This document shows positions 53,285-64,000 of a DNA stretch of 64,000 nucleotides, one piece after another. Below the pieces are notes generated by a model that was given only the letters and a program-made list of their open reading frames with translations, did no database searches and was not told the DNA's origin. The position numbers and the translations under genes are program-made. How positions within the stretch are numbered: the stretch's first letter is position 1; each line of letters starts with the position of its first letter. The stretch is from Homarus americanus (taxonomy: Eukaryota > Arthropoda > Malacostraca > Decapoda > Nephropidae): contig NW_024726235.1 in the NCBI RefSeq assembly GCF_018991925.1, positions 3,945,630-4,009,629 on the forward strand. The letters are read 5' to 3'.

Positions 53285-54659
53285 CAGTTGTGTCCCCATT
53301 ATCCACAACAATTGGTGCAGAGCTCTTCTGGGGAAGAGAGATTTCCGGGTCACAAGACAACTCTCTCAAACCCGGAAAAATTCTCACTTCTCCCGGAATT
53401 TTTCTGAATACTGGGGAAAGTGCCTGAGAGGCTAAACTACGCATTTCGCACAGACAGACACTATCGCACATTCCTGGAATGATTCTGGGTACTGGGGAAA
53501 GTTTTCCGAGAGTCTAAGAGAGAGTAAACTAGGCAACTCATCTCTTTTCTAAACTATGCATATCATCATCTCATCCCCCAAAGACAAACACTCCCATTAT
53601 GGTACATTTAGACTATGGGCACGAGTGAAATTATTTACTCTAGTATATAAACTGTTATTCATAATATCTGTTCTAATTGAGCTAGAAAGTTGAATTTTGT
53701 ACCATAATGATCCTGAATTATCCATTACTTAGCAAGGGGTTAATAAAATTGAAATAATATGGAATTAAATAATAATACAGTATTCAGCAAAAATCTTTTC
53801 TATTTTGATATTCATAACAAATAAGAACAAAAATATTCGGTACCGTGGCAGATTAGACCAAAAATAAATAAATAAATATATAATAGTGTCAGAAAAAACA
53901 TCTATTTAGCAGATCCCTCCTATTAATAGACATTTTTTCAATCCATTACTACAGCCTATCGGTACTAATACTGTAGGATCTACAGTAATATCTCCATTAG
54001 CTGGAATCCCTCAAACCCGGAACTTTCCGATAGCCGGAATTTAAATTTTCTCGGAAAATCGCTCCCAAAGCCGGAGTTTTCCGGAAAATTCCGGCTTTGG
54101 GACTGATTTTCCAAGGGGCACATTTTCTGGAAAATTCCGAGAAAATCAGTACTCAGAAAATTCTGGGGATGGGGGGAGTTTTTTTTTTTTTTTTTTTATT
54201 TATTGTTTTTTTTTTTTTTTTCAGGTTTTTGAGATGGAAACGAGGAGCATTTTCCTGAAATTTGAAGAAAAATTTTCCGGTACCTTAAAAAATTCCAGGG
54301 ATGGGGGATATTTATCCTGGTTTGAGAGGATGTAATGCGCAATTTCTGAAACTTACGAGAAAATTTTTCCGTTACCTGGAAAATCCTGGGGATGAGGGTT
54401 TTTTCTGGCTTTGAGAGATGAAATAATGCATCACTCTGGAACTTCTGAGAAAATTTTTCCTTTACCCGTAAAATTCCGGGGATGAGGGATTTTTTTTCCT
54501 ACTGTGAGTGATGAAATGATGCATCATTCTGGAGCTTCCGAGAACATTTTTCTGTTACCCGGAAAATTCTGGGGATGAGAGAGGTCGCTCCCCCCTCCCC
54601 CCTGGCTTTGAGAGAGTTCTTTCATTACCCGGAAGTCTCTCCTTCCTGGAAGCGCACTG
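53285..54659. mobile_element. TIR element I (~1.38 kb) with internal ~90-bp minisatellite
   Basis: Begins CAGTTGTGTCCCCATTATCC after TA and ends GGAAGTCTCTCCTTCCTGGA-AGCGCACTG before TA; the termini are weakly complementary. A CCCGGA/TTCCGG-rich interior forms strong local inverted repeats near 54050-54160. A truncated relative is at 40236-40620. No transposase was recognised. Confidence 0.62.
54225..54580. repeat. ~90-bp minisatellite within element I
   Basis: Four to five copies of a unit containing GAGAAAATTTTTCCGTTACC, GGAAAATTCCGGGGATGAGG and TGAGAGATGAAATAATGCATC, with successive GGGATG words near 54300, 54390, 54480 and 54570. A T-rich tract precedes it at 54180-54225. Confidence 0.8.
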
Positions 54660-54661
54660 TA

Positions 54662-57096
54662 CCAATTGTAACGGTTAACGGAGATCACGAAACTCGGTTA
54701 ATTGGAAGGTCTTTTCCATTATCAGATATTCCATGTGGTCTGGGGTGTATCTGAATGTTTTAATCTATTCTTGTTGACCACTAATGGGATCGATGACAGG
54801 TAAAATTCATTATGTGCAAGGTCTTTTTTGACATTAGAAATTATTGTTTCAGGCATCCTGCACACTTTTGAGCTTCTGGATGAGTGACTTATGCTAACAG
54901 TGTTTTATTACAAATCACTTTTACTGTTCTGGGAAGGAGGCCTTGCATATGGTTCCCCCCCTCCCCCTCCATAAGTTCCCCTCACTGATCCACACTAGCA
55001 GATAGATATTAGATAGAGGTAAAATTATCAAACAAGTTCCCATTGGTTCAACATTTACGTAGTCAATGCAGGTATGCAATGTGCATAGACTGTACATGTT
55101 TACAAACATTGTATATTGACATTGCAGGTATACAGTACAAACAATGGTAAATTATATGTCACTTTGACCAAGAAAGCCGGAGAAAACCATTGCAACCTTC
55201 TTTCCATTGGTGTCTGTTTTCGGATTGGGATAACCAGTTTGAAACAAAATTCTACAAAAATAGACAAAAATATGCGACTCAATATAACAAGCACTTACTG
55301 AAACTGGTGGATCATTTCCAGAATACAATACAGTACAGTATTCATTAAGTAATACAGATAATCACACTCTTCTCTTATGTAGCTTCATTAGCTATGTACA
55401 TTTTGCATTGCTGTCTTCAACATAGTTAAAACATTTTCACATGGAAATGTTATACACAATTAATGTGATATTCACAAAAATACTAGTGTGAAACAGTGAA
55501 GATGATATACAATACAGTACACTATATGATTTTCGAGTGTTATAGAAGCACCAAAAAGATGCCTACCGGGTAAAATAATGTCACAAAAGAAAAAGTTGAC
55601 GGGATGGGTTGGTCTTGAGACTGAAATGCTTAGGCAAGATTGTGTATACTCATTACCATCACTGTTTTACAGTCATATTCCCTGCCTTTATGATTTAGCT
55701 GTGATACACTTGATGGGATGGTGCCACCAGTTGCCATCAGGAAAATTTGAAGCCAGTTTTATGACTGGATTACCTTCTTATCACCAACTCACTTTTACAG
55801 AGTGGGAACTGGGCATTATATGTAGGATATTCAAGCTCCCTCTAAGCTAGCAAAGTAGGATCAGAACTCTGAGGTAATCAAAGATTACCTACATAATACA
55901 CTATGGTTAAATAAGTGAATACTTATGGATCCATTGATTTCCTTTCCAGTTTGTTTTAATTAATTAGGATTTCAAATCTTAGAGAATATAGTACATAAAT
56001 ACTTTTACATATCTTATCCATATAAATTAACTGTACTCTCCTGTATATTGAATTTATTAAGTTTACTTAAATTTGCTAGCAGTTTTGAAATGTGTTCCAT
56101 GCAGAGATATTCCTCTTATTAATTTATATAATTTTATCACCAAACATAGTCTTTACACACCACATTTTGTTTTAGGCGTGAAACAAATATTAGGATTTAA
56201 AAATTTCAGGTTAAGTGAAATACATATCTCGAAAGAAAATGGTGCTAGATCTGCACTTATTAAAACAGATTCTGCCTTGCTAATTTGTAACCAGGAGAGT
56301 ATTTTTACTTGGTCCTTGTACACGGGTAAATAATTAATGAGTCACAATTAGAATTTCTGAACATTACATTGATTTTGTGGTTTGTTGACCTTTTGTACAG
56401 AGGCCTTTACTGTATTTGACTTCATAAAATGTTGCATGTGTAGGTTGTACATGCATCAATGTAAGAGGATGTTTTGCAGTTTGTTTTTATTTTAAATGTG
56501 ATTTCATTCTATGAGTGAAGAGTGTGTAAGAAAGGTAAATATCATATTGTTATGAGTGATTGATTAGTGTTATTTGTATGTGTGAGTTAACATGTAATTT
56601 TTACTTGTTCTAAAACGTTTTAAAGACTAATGTAAACTTTCTTCTACTGAAAGATTTAGGCATCAAGGAGGACACTTTGAAAGGTACCAGAAGCTTATTT
56701 GTAGGGCTCACTGCTTCCCACTTCATGAAACATGGACTCCAACCCCTATTGCTTTGGTTTCAGATGGTGTCCTCTATCCCTGTTTTTATATATGCACCTA
56801 TCACCTATTCCCATGCAAATTTTATGTTTTAGAAGCATTTTTTTACCCTAGCATGAAGTGGTTGCTTTTCTCACAGCACAGATTTCAGCTAATCTACACT
56901 TTTGGGACTTGTGCACTCGTAGGATAGTGAAGCTCAATAGGGTGGCATCTGCACAAATTTGTTGCTTACATCAAAATACCACCATTTTTTAATTTATGTC
57001 AACAGAGAATCCTGTATGTTGAAATGTACATGATACATTAAGATCTGTTTTTCTTTTTAGAATTACTTCATAATTGGCTTTTCTTTTCTTTTACAG
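54662..57096. other. Intron before the pre-TLDc exons
   Basis: Mostly plain intron. An open stretch at 55578-55850 (MSQKKKLTGWVGLETEMLRQ and onward) has no recognisable similarity and no splice-site support. No element boundary was seen. Confidence 0.5.
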
Positions 57097-57259
57097 AATT
57101 AATCCCAAAGCCAGCTACATCATGTGAGGACCCTCCACTATATTTGTGTCTCAGGATGGGTAAACCAGCTGGCAAACGTATCCCAAAGTCCACTCCTGTG
57201 ATGTCTTATGGAAAGAAGAGGATGAGACCAGAATACTGGTTCAGTATTCCAAGAAATAG
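57097..57259 (+). CDS. OXR1: OXR1/mtd exon: conserved pre-TLDc block, part 1
   Basis: The acceptor is a strong pyrimidine tract (cttttcttttacag) and the donor is AATAG|GTAATG. Joined to the previous exon it reads SFDKLIPKPATSCEDPPLYL. The segment LIPKPA..CEDPPLYLCLRMGKP is highly conserved in OXR1/NCOA7 proteins just before the TLDc domain. It is followed by a basic stretch (GKRIPKSTPVMSYGKKRMRP) and EYWFSIPRNR, a hydrophobic strand in the same conserved module. It ends with two bases of an Arg codon. This exon and the next form a small module known only from this family; its biochemical role is not established. Confidence 0.94.
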
Positions 57260-57699
57260 GTAATGCATACCCAGGTTTGGCTTAATTTCCAGGTAAAATT
57301 AACTACCCATATTTTTTCTCATACTGATCACTGGTGGCTCCAGGTGGTCCTTCACACTCCTTACCCCTTCCATAAGGTGGCAGTAACCTACTTACTATGC
57401 TTACAGATATTAATAGTCTTCTCAGTACAATACTGTAGTTGATCAGAAAACTGAAATGTTAAAATAGCTCTGAAAACATTGCAATTGTACTTCATTAAAT
57501 GATTGATGATATGTGTTTTGAAATTACACTTATTACCTTCTTTCCAACTGATTTATCCTTGATGTAAATCTACTGTCACTGGGAAACAGTTTCCCTCTTC
57601 CCTATGAAAAATTAACAGTTTTCAGCAATTTTCCATTTGTTCCCTATGTTTTCTACCTTCCTCAGCACACACTAATTCAACCAATCTTTGTCTTTTCAG

Positions 57700-57895
57700 A
57701 TCAGATGAGTTATTCAACTTCTTCCAGTTGTGGGCTCATGATATTTATGGAGAGCTGAATGAGGATGAAGTTGCAACAAAAGGTTTTGTCCTAGTAGAGG
57801 AGGATACTGAACTCTGGGCTGATGAGGAGCATGAAGGAGAAAATGAAGACAGATTAGGAGGGGAGCTGACGGAAATGACCAAAGAATCATGGGAG
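57700..57895 (+). CDS. OXR1: OXR1/mtd exon: conserved pre-TLDc block, part 2
   Basis: The acceptor is gtcttttcag before 57700 and the donor is GGGAG|GTACGT. One base completes an Arg codon, giving PRNRSDELFNFFQLWAHDIY across the junction. It encodes about 65 residues: SDELFNFFQLWAHDIYGELN (the conserved FF.LW..DIYG block), GFVLVEED, then an acidic run (ELWADEEHEGENEDRLGGEL) and TEMTKESWE, where family members have the K-S-W-E end just before the TLDc-proximal helix. It ends in phase 0. If the donor is not used, the frame continues about 19 residues to a stop near 57950. No TLDc-encoding exon was found between here and 64000. Confidence 0.94.
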
Positions 57896-60800
57896 GTACG
57901 TCAGTTGGGGATGTGTATTGTAAGGTTGCATTTCATCTTAACTGGAAGGTAGTACAGTATGAAAGATAGTACTGAACAATGGAAATTCATTGAATACATA
58001 ATTATTGGCTTGCTCAGTGATTTAAAGTGTTTAAAATACACAACCTGTATGTGAAATTATTGTAAGATTTTTGGGGGGTAAATTATTTTTGTTATGTCAT
58101 TAGTTTCTTATGTCTGTAAATGACTTTCTGATGAATTAAGTTATACATATCAAAACAAAGTAACATTGAATATGTTTCCTTTTATGTGAGAAGTGAAAAG
58201 ATATAGCATGATGATGCAAGCTTGGCATTTTTATGTATTCTGAATTCTCCATCATTCAGTATTTTCTTAACTTGTAGGAGCATTTCAAATACCAAATCTT
58301 TCCTGTCTGATATTTTTCATTAGCCTACTTCATGCACTCTCTTACAAATATTCTTACCATTTTCTGTAAGTTTTATACAAACAATGAGAGCACTAATTCA
58401 TTGGAACCTTCTTTACAAAGTTATAACTTGCAATCAGTCTTGTACACAGAAAGGTCTGTGATGAGAATAAATCTCTCATTAATGGACATTTTTACTTTAT
58501 TTTATGGTACATTATGTTGATTTTGATTGAGACTATTACAGTGTTATACCGTATGTACTACAATATAAGTTTTACTTTATAGTAATTCCCTAAATTTAAG
58601 AGACCTATGATTATGACTCTTAATTATTTATTATAGCAAATCTACGATATAAAAGATTTTAAGTGTATCAAAATTCTTTATAATGTTTTCCTTTGAATTT
58701 CAGTGTGTTTTTGCTCTTCCATGTGACACTTTTTCTATCTGCCAATTTACCAGCTTTTGCCGTACTAACCTCAGCTTTTTTGCATATCTTTCCAAAGCAT
58801 TTCAGGGCTTAAAACCCTGATTAATTTTATTCTCTGCATATGCATATGGACTGGTCATTAAATGAAGAAATTGTTTTCAATTTTTGTAATTTTCATAAAT
58901 TTTCATAGATTTGTCCTTTCTTGAATATTTTTTGTCATGCATCCATTTTGTCATAGGGGAATTATTAAATGACAAAATTTATATCTGTAAATGTTAAAAT
59001 ATTCGAGCTCTGAAAATGCAGAAAATATATTAAGAAGATTTTTGTTATACCAGTTACTAATTGTAGATAAATTTGCATCTACTTGCCTCACAGCCTTTAT
59101 TTTTCATATACTGTACTACTGCAGCTGTTTGTGTAATTCTTGTACTTAATTTCATTAGGGCAAAATGCTTCAATTTTTTCATCAAATGCTTGATTCTGAG
59201 ATTTGGCTTCAATGGGTCCAATGATGGGACATAACACAGTTCTGTAACAGTGTATATAGCTTATTATTATTTTACATTACTTCCCACATTTATATTCAAT
59301 TTAATTTCAGTTTTGTTACTGTTCATATCTGGGTGAATTTTATGACTGACTTCCAGTTGTTGATAAAAACTAAGATGCTTCTAATAATTTTCATAGCAAA
59401 TGGTAATAAGTGCACAGTAAGAGTAGCTTTAAGTTTGACCAACATGGCTCTAGCACCACCTGCATACTGTGTGGTCTCAGTGGATTATCTGTCCTGCTGT
59501 GAGTTTGCATGTCAAGGGTTAATCCACTCATTCATCAGTCTCGGAATTTCACATTATTCTAGCAACTAAATTATTTATAAATCTTTCCATGCTGCCAATT
59601 TGAATCCATCCAACAACCCACCACGAACAACTCGCAGAAAATAAAAGCCCCTTATGTTAAGCTCTATTCATTGATGAAGAGTCAGATGACCATCTCCACG
59701 GAATCGGAAAACCCAGAGGTGGGCTCTCGTTGTTGACACTAAACCTCCAACCCACCCACCCCCTCCATTCCCTGTACTGCTCAGTGGTAGATTTACCTCA
59801 GAATATTATGAAATCAGCTGCTTTAGGTATTTAAGCAAAGTAGTTAAAATTAATTGTAATAATGTGTAAATTATATACAATACAAAGAAAAACAAGTGAT
59901 TAGAGTAGTCATCTATCCTTTAGTTATTTTAGTTCCGCTTTAAACACACTGGAGAGGATGTAGCGTTGGTGTAAAAATGTTTATGAAATTATTTATTTTC
60001 TCTTTTTATTCACTTACTTTACCTCTAGCACAGTAAAAAAAAGAATAGCTGTTCTGATATTGCAGTATTTTCTGATAGAGCTTAACAAGTTACAAAAGTT
60101 AAATATTTCTTTTTAATTTATCCATATAATTCTCGAAGGGTTAATAACAGCTGATACCATAATATTTAGTTTAGAAGATTTCACAGAAGATGGCTCCATA
60201 TTGATTGTTTGTTTTCTTTTTGATTACAGTGTTTCCTTGCTATTTGGGTAGTGGTTACCAAGATTTGTATCTAGGTAATTAAATCCAACTCTTATAGTAT
60301 ATGTTGTAAACACTGATATCATTTAAAATTCATCAGCATCATTTGCAATTCAATATGTAGCATCTGCCTGGTTGGAATCAGGTTTTTCACCACTGAGCAA
60401 CCTACAGTGATTCTGGATATGCAACTCATAGGAGAAATTTCTCATTTCTAGTGAATGAAACAACGTAGTTCTTAGATAGTGCTTTTTTTGACATATTTGA
60501 CACTGAAACTGTAGAATTTAGAGGTAAGCACTATGTCGAACCTTTTAAATGCATCCTATTCCACATGGCTGATCTAGACATTGCACATCTGGTTTGTAAT
60601 TTTACTCACCTTAGAATGCTGAAAATTCCTCATTTAGAGATAGTGCTTTGGTCAGCTGTGTTGCAGATTTCCATCACATATTTTTTTTTCTTCAGACTAA
60701 TGAGGTAGTGTAGTGTGGCAGTGTGGCAGGAGCCAGTAGCACAATAATTCTCTTATTTTATTTAAAAGATTTTTCCACATTTATGTCTAGCATGTAACAG

Positions 60801-62032
60801 TACCTAGAGACCATTATGTATATTTTCTATACAGTTTAGAAGTTAGAAATATTCTTATGACTTTTTCTTAAATTTTTGATGCATTGTATTATTAAAACCC
60901 TTTTTAATTGGATTTTTCTTACATATGCGTCTTGATGGTAAAGGGATGATTTGGAGTGGGGTTAAGGGCTAAGTAGTAGTGCATTTAATAACAATAAAAA
61001 AAAGAAAACAACAGGTAGAGTATTGGTTCACAGTCATTATTAAAAAAATAAATAAAAAATAAATTCTGATCTTTTCCATCTCCATCTAGATGGGATGAAA
61101 CAAGATTACAGTATATTCTAAATAGAGAGGATAGGAAAAAATTCTATTTCCACTTTGAAGGAATGGTACAGGACCAGATTTTAATCCTAATCCTAACTAG
61201 AAAGAATGGATGGGATGGAAAAGGTGCAACGAACTGAGAGAAGTATATGTGTGGGTGTGTGCAAGTGCACATGTGTGCGTGTAAAACAGAGAGAGAGATT
61301 GTGTTTGTGTGAGCTAGTACTGTACATATAAACAAGTTATAGTTTTCTGTGAGGTTAGAAAATAATGTGATGCATATAATTATGTCATAGGACTTATCTC
61401 AGGTTAGAAGAGAATATGAAATTTATGATAGGTAAGTTACAAATATTACTCGAGTGAGTAAGCTACATGCTATAAGTCTTGAGGGTGTCCGCTAAGTATG
61501 TATGTATGTAAGTATGGATTAGTTTGATGTGTTAATTCCAGATAAGTGACTGTCAGAAATTAAGATTGTATGTATAGTTCCTCACTAGTTCAGATTTAGT
61601 ACAGTACAATATTTTTTAAATAAACAAAGTTAATTTTTTTCATGTTTGATAAATGATAAATGCATGCACTATATTAAGTGAGTACTGTACTGTATAGAGT
61701 GTCTCTCTGCATAGTTTTATGTTATCCCAGATAGTTTTAAAAATTACTGGTACTAATGTACAGTATTCGAGTGGAAACCACTTGTTATCTTGTTTATGCT
61801 GCCAGATTGGTTGAGTTTTAGGAGTTGAGAGATAATTACATCCTGTGTCACAGTGAGTGTTGTGTCGTCAGTAGAATACAGTAAGGCTGAATCAGCATCA
61901 TTTCTGGGCCTTTACATTTAATTGATCAGTTTTCTGAATTATTATACATTAATCCTATTGGTGCATAGAAATCTTTTCATCAGAAATTACATACAGTACA
62001 ACATAATTTGGAGACAATTTTCAAAAGGAGCA
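57896..62032. other. Last intron in the window, upstream part
   Basis: About 4 kb of AT-rich intron in which I searched for the start of the TLDc domain without success. Low-complexity TATGTATGTA (61497-61512) and a short GTGTG/GTGCGTG run near 61250-61285 are the only repeats. Confidence 0.5.
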
Positions 62033-62521
62033 ATGAGTGACAAGAGCATTCGCATTTCTGATCCTCTGAAAGAAGATGTTGATAAGCATGAACATCACTT
62101 GGAGGAAGTTAGACAAAAGTTAGTGCATGCCAATACACATCTTGTGGCACTTACTGACCTTGCCCATAGGCTCAGGTTTCACTTGGAGGTAAAGAAATCA
62201 AAAGGAGAACACAAATGTGAGTCACCTTGTTCTGAGCAAGAAAAAAATATTGGAGAAACTGGTGAAGATGATTTATACTTCAAGTTTCCAGATAAAGGCC
62301 CATCTTTTGACAAGGAATTTCTGAAGATGGTGGAATCCCTTGTGGAAGGAATTATTCTTATTGGATCAGAGGCAAGTCTTGCAAAAATGGCAAAGGACTT
62401 AACAGGGTCTGTAATTCAAGAAGATTTACAAAAATGGCGACAAGTTATCACAATTCTACAGAAGTATGATGATCAAGTGAGGAGAGCCGTTGAATATTTT
62501 GAACGCCAGCAGTCAGAATAA
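62033..62521 (+). CDS. Intronless 162-residue helical protein, function unknown, inside an OXR1 intron
   Basis: An uninterrupted frame from ATG at 62033 (context ggagcaATGAGT) to TAA at 62519-62521. The frame is also open upstream to an in-frame ATG at 61922, but the 37 extra residues are of intron-like composition, so the 62033 start is preferred. The product starts MSDKSIRISDPLKEDVDKHE and is rich in Glu, Lys, Leu and His, with a probable helix or coiled coil over residues 10-50, a Cys-Glu-rich loop (HKCESPCSEQEKN) near 60-72, and a second helical half (FLKMVESLVEGIILIGSEAS to the end, VEYFERQQSE). There is no signal peptide or membrane segment. An AATAAA lies at 62668-62673. I do not recognise the family. 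It could be a nested gene, the last exon of another gene (a possible acceptor, ttttcatcag, ends at 61982), or a retrocopy. Codon use and lack of stops argue against random sequence. Confidence 0.7.
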   Translation: MSDKSIRISDPLKEDVDKHEHHLEEVRQKLVHANTHLVALTDLAHRLRFHLEVKKSKGEHKCESPCSEQEKNIGETGEDDLYFKFPDKGPSFDKEFLKMVESLVEGIILIGSEASLAKMAKDLTGSVIQEDLQKWRQVITILQKYDDQVRRAVEYFERQQSE

Positions 62522-62667
62522 CATCAACTCTGATTAAGAAATAGTTTAAACCGCTGAACAATTGGGAAAACATTGACAGAAGTCAAGTAGTTTTAAGAGA
62601 CTAAATATCTCTTCTATATCTTAAGCAGTGTTCTGTTCAGATTTTTTGTTTATAAATATCAAGTATA

Positions 62668-62673
62668 AATAAA
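62668..62673 (+). promoter_or_regulatory. Poly(A) signal of the 62033-62521 gene
   Basis: A canonical AATAAA about 150 bp after the stop codon, within an AT-rich 3' flank. A second AATAAA-containing site lies near 62776. This supports a separate transcription unit ending inside the OXR1 intron, though AATAAA is common by chance in sequence this AT-rich. Confidence 0.45.
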
Positions 62674-62679
62674 CTATAT

Positions 62680-64000
62680 CTGGCATTAAAAAATGTCCTG
62701 CAAAATTTTTTAAAGTGAATTTTCTTGGAGCAAGTGGACATGATAGGAATGCTTTTTCCACCAGTGCAGTTGAAGAATAAATCCATCAAACCATTTCCAC
62801 AGGTAATTATGTGAATACTGTATTGTGTTCAGGGTGTACTTAAAATGCTGTTCCGGGTATGTGTGTAATAGTCAATATGTAAAATTATAAATAGAATAAT
62901 CTTAATCAAATTTAGAATTTTATGGAAATTTAGATAATTATGCTCGTAGCATACAACATTTGAATAAGTTTAGTACAGTACAACAAGTTTGAGTAATTCT
63001 AACCTTATCATTTTAACTTAACCAGACCAATCTTTGTAGTGATTTGACTTTGACATTAATGTCTGTCACTGATCAGCCTGTTAGCCACTTGAGTGGTTGG
63101 TTACATCTCTATTATGCACTGATGGCAATTTCTGGAAATGCACTCGCTCGAGAATGTTTCTGAACCTGTGCCATTTCTTTACTATCCAAGCCATGAAAAT
63201 ATTGAGTAACCACTGTAACATTGTACATTTTTAGTGTAGTCCTACTTTCACTGGGAACTTATTTTACTTATTGTAACAAACTGTAGTACATTACCCACTC
63301 CCTAAGAATTCTCTGGACAGCATTCAGCCATTTTCCATTTACCCATTACATTTTATTATCTCCCACATCAGTTTTCCATCTACACTATGCTTTCATCATC
63401 GTTGTCTAAATTTATAAATGCTACAAATTCTTCCCCTGCATCAGAAGCTTTTTACTCTTGTTTTTCCAAGCAAATGGTTGATTCATGCATTGTTTTTCAT
63501 TTCATAACTCACAGTTAAAAAAATTTACATACATAGGCTTGAGTAAGTTGAAATGACAAGGCTGAGATAGATGTGTAATGTGACATGAAGAGCAAAGAGG
63601 GTAACTGGGTTTTGGGTATAGGTAGGCTGAGATAGTTTGAGGCATGTGGGGAGAATGGATTGAACTAATTGGGTCAAGAGATGCATGACTGAATGCGGAG
63701 GGGAGGAGGGACAAAAGATACTGAAGTTTGGAGAGCTGCCATCAGGTGATCACAGCTAACTCAAATAAATTTGGTGAATGGCTGTGCAACAGTAATAAAA
63801 ATGATGATGACACAGCTTTACCCCAAAAAGAACTGTCTCTTTTCTGCCATAATTCATTGTATAATAAGTATTGTACTCTTTCCCTGGTATACGGTAAAGT
63901 ATCTGTGAACCATCAAGTGGATACTATTATGAAAAAATTTCCAAGAAAAGCATGTAATTAACCAGTTTGAATATGTTATTAGTTTCTGGAAATACTGTCT
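62680..64000. other. Last intron, downstream part, with a repeat fragment near 63058-63125
   Basis: The repeat shared in opposite orientation with about 5085-5140 lies here. The remainder has no recognised exon. Confidence 0.5.

Noticed and set aside
55578..55850. 90-residue plus-strand frame (MSQKKKLTGWVGLE)
   Set aside because: No splice sites in a compatible phase and no resemblance to the pre-TLDc or TLDc region.
57896..64000. Search for the TLDc-domain exons of OXR1
   Set aside because: No frame with the expected conserved TLDc blocks and compatible phase 0 acceptor was seen, so none is annotated.

Overview
The window looks like part of a large, intron-rich, AT-rich arthropod genome, most likely a decapod crustacean. 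That assignment is an inference from the host gene, the dense mix of CR1/Jockey-like and other non-LTR retrotransposon debris, many Tigger-like TA-inserting DNA elements, and very long TA, ATT and AC microsatellites. No prokaryotic, organellar or viral genes were recognised. No CRISPR array, tRNA or rRNA was seen by eye.

The main host gene is one plus-strand gene of the OXR1/NCOA7 family (single arthropod orthologue; Drosophila mustard, mtd). Its exons are spread from 6074 to 57895 and the gene runs off both ends of the window. In order they encode a LysM domain (6074-6266), a GRAM/PH-like domain (9778-9956 and 15990-16177), a long acidic Ser/Pro/Gln-rich linker (16387-16972, an optional 17139-17267, 21431-21642, 37283-37557) and the conserved block that precedes the TLDc domain (57097-57259, 57700-57895). 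Intron phases match across every confident junction, giving about 700 codons. The TLDc domain itself was not found and should lie beyond 64000. A second, intronless 162-residue frame of unknown function (62033-62521), with its own poly(A) signal, sits on the same strand in the last intron.

The introns are mostly repeats. From 1 to 890 there is a broken LINE 3' end with a C-terminal zinc finger. From 2.9 to 5.7 kb there are minisatellites and ATT arrays. From 7.0 to 9.65 kb there is a reversed CR1/Jockey-like LINE. From 11.5 to 15 kb there are nested Tigger-like elements. From 17.6 to 21.1 kb there are three or more LINE fragments and a 340-bp MITE. From 21.9 to 26.2 kb TA arrays alternate with at least five Tigger-like elements. 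The stretch from 26.2 to 37.3 kb is quieter, with a LINE remnant at 32.3-33.35 kb. From 38.8 to 45.7 kb there are more Tigger-like elements and an assembly gap of 100 N. From 47.5 to 54.7 kb there are further TIR elements, one holding an internal ~90-bp minisatellite. The stretch from 54.7 to 64 kb is mostly plain intron.

The most consequential technical observation is that about 1.7-1.9 kb on the left of the N gap (roughly 41965-43900) is repeated on its right (44001 to about 45660) in an indel-rich form. This fits two overlapping contig ends joined without merging. The most interesting biological pattern is the repeated pairing of Tigger-like termini with TA arrays. I found no convincing new gene system; the window is best described as one conserved stress-response gene in a bed of TcMar/Tigger and LINE debris.
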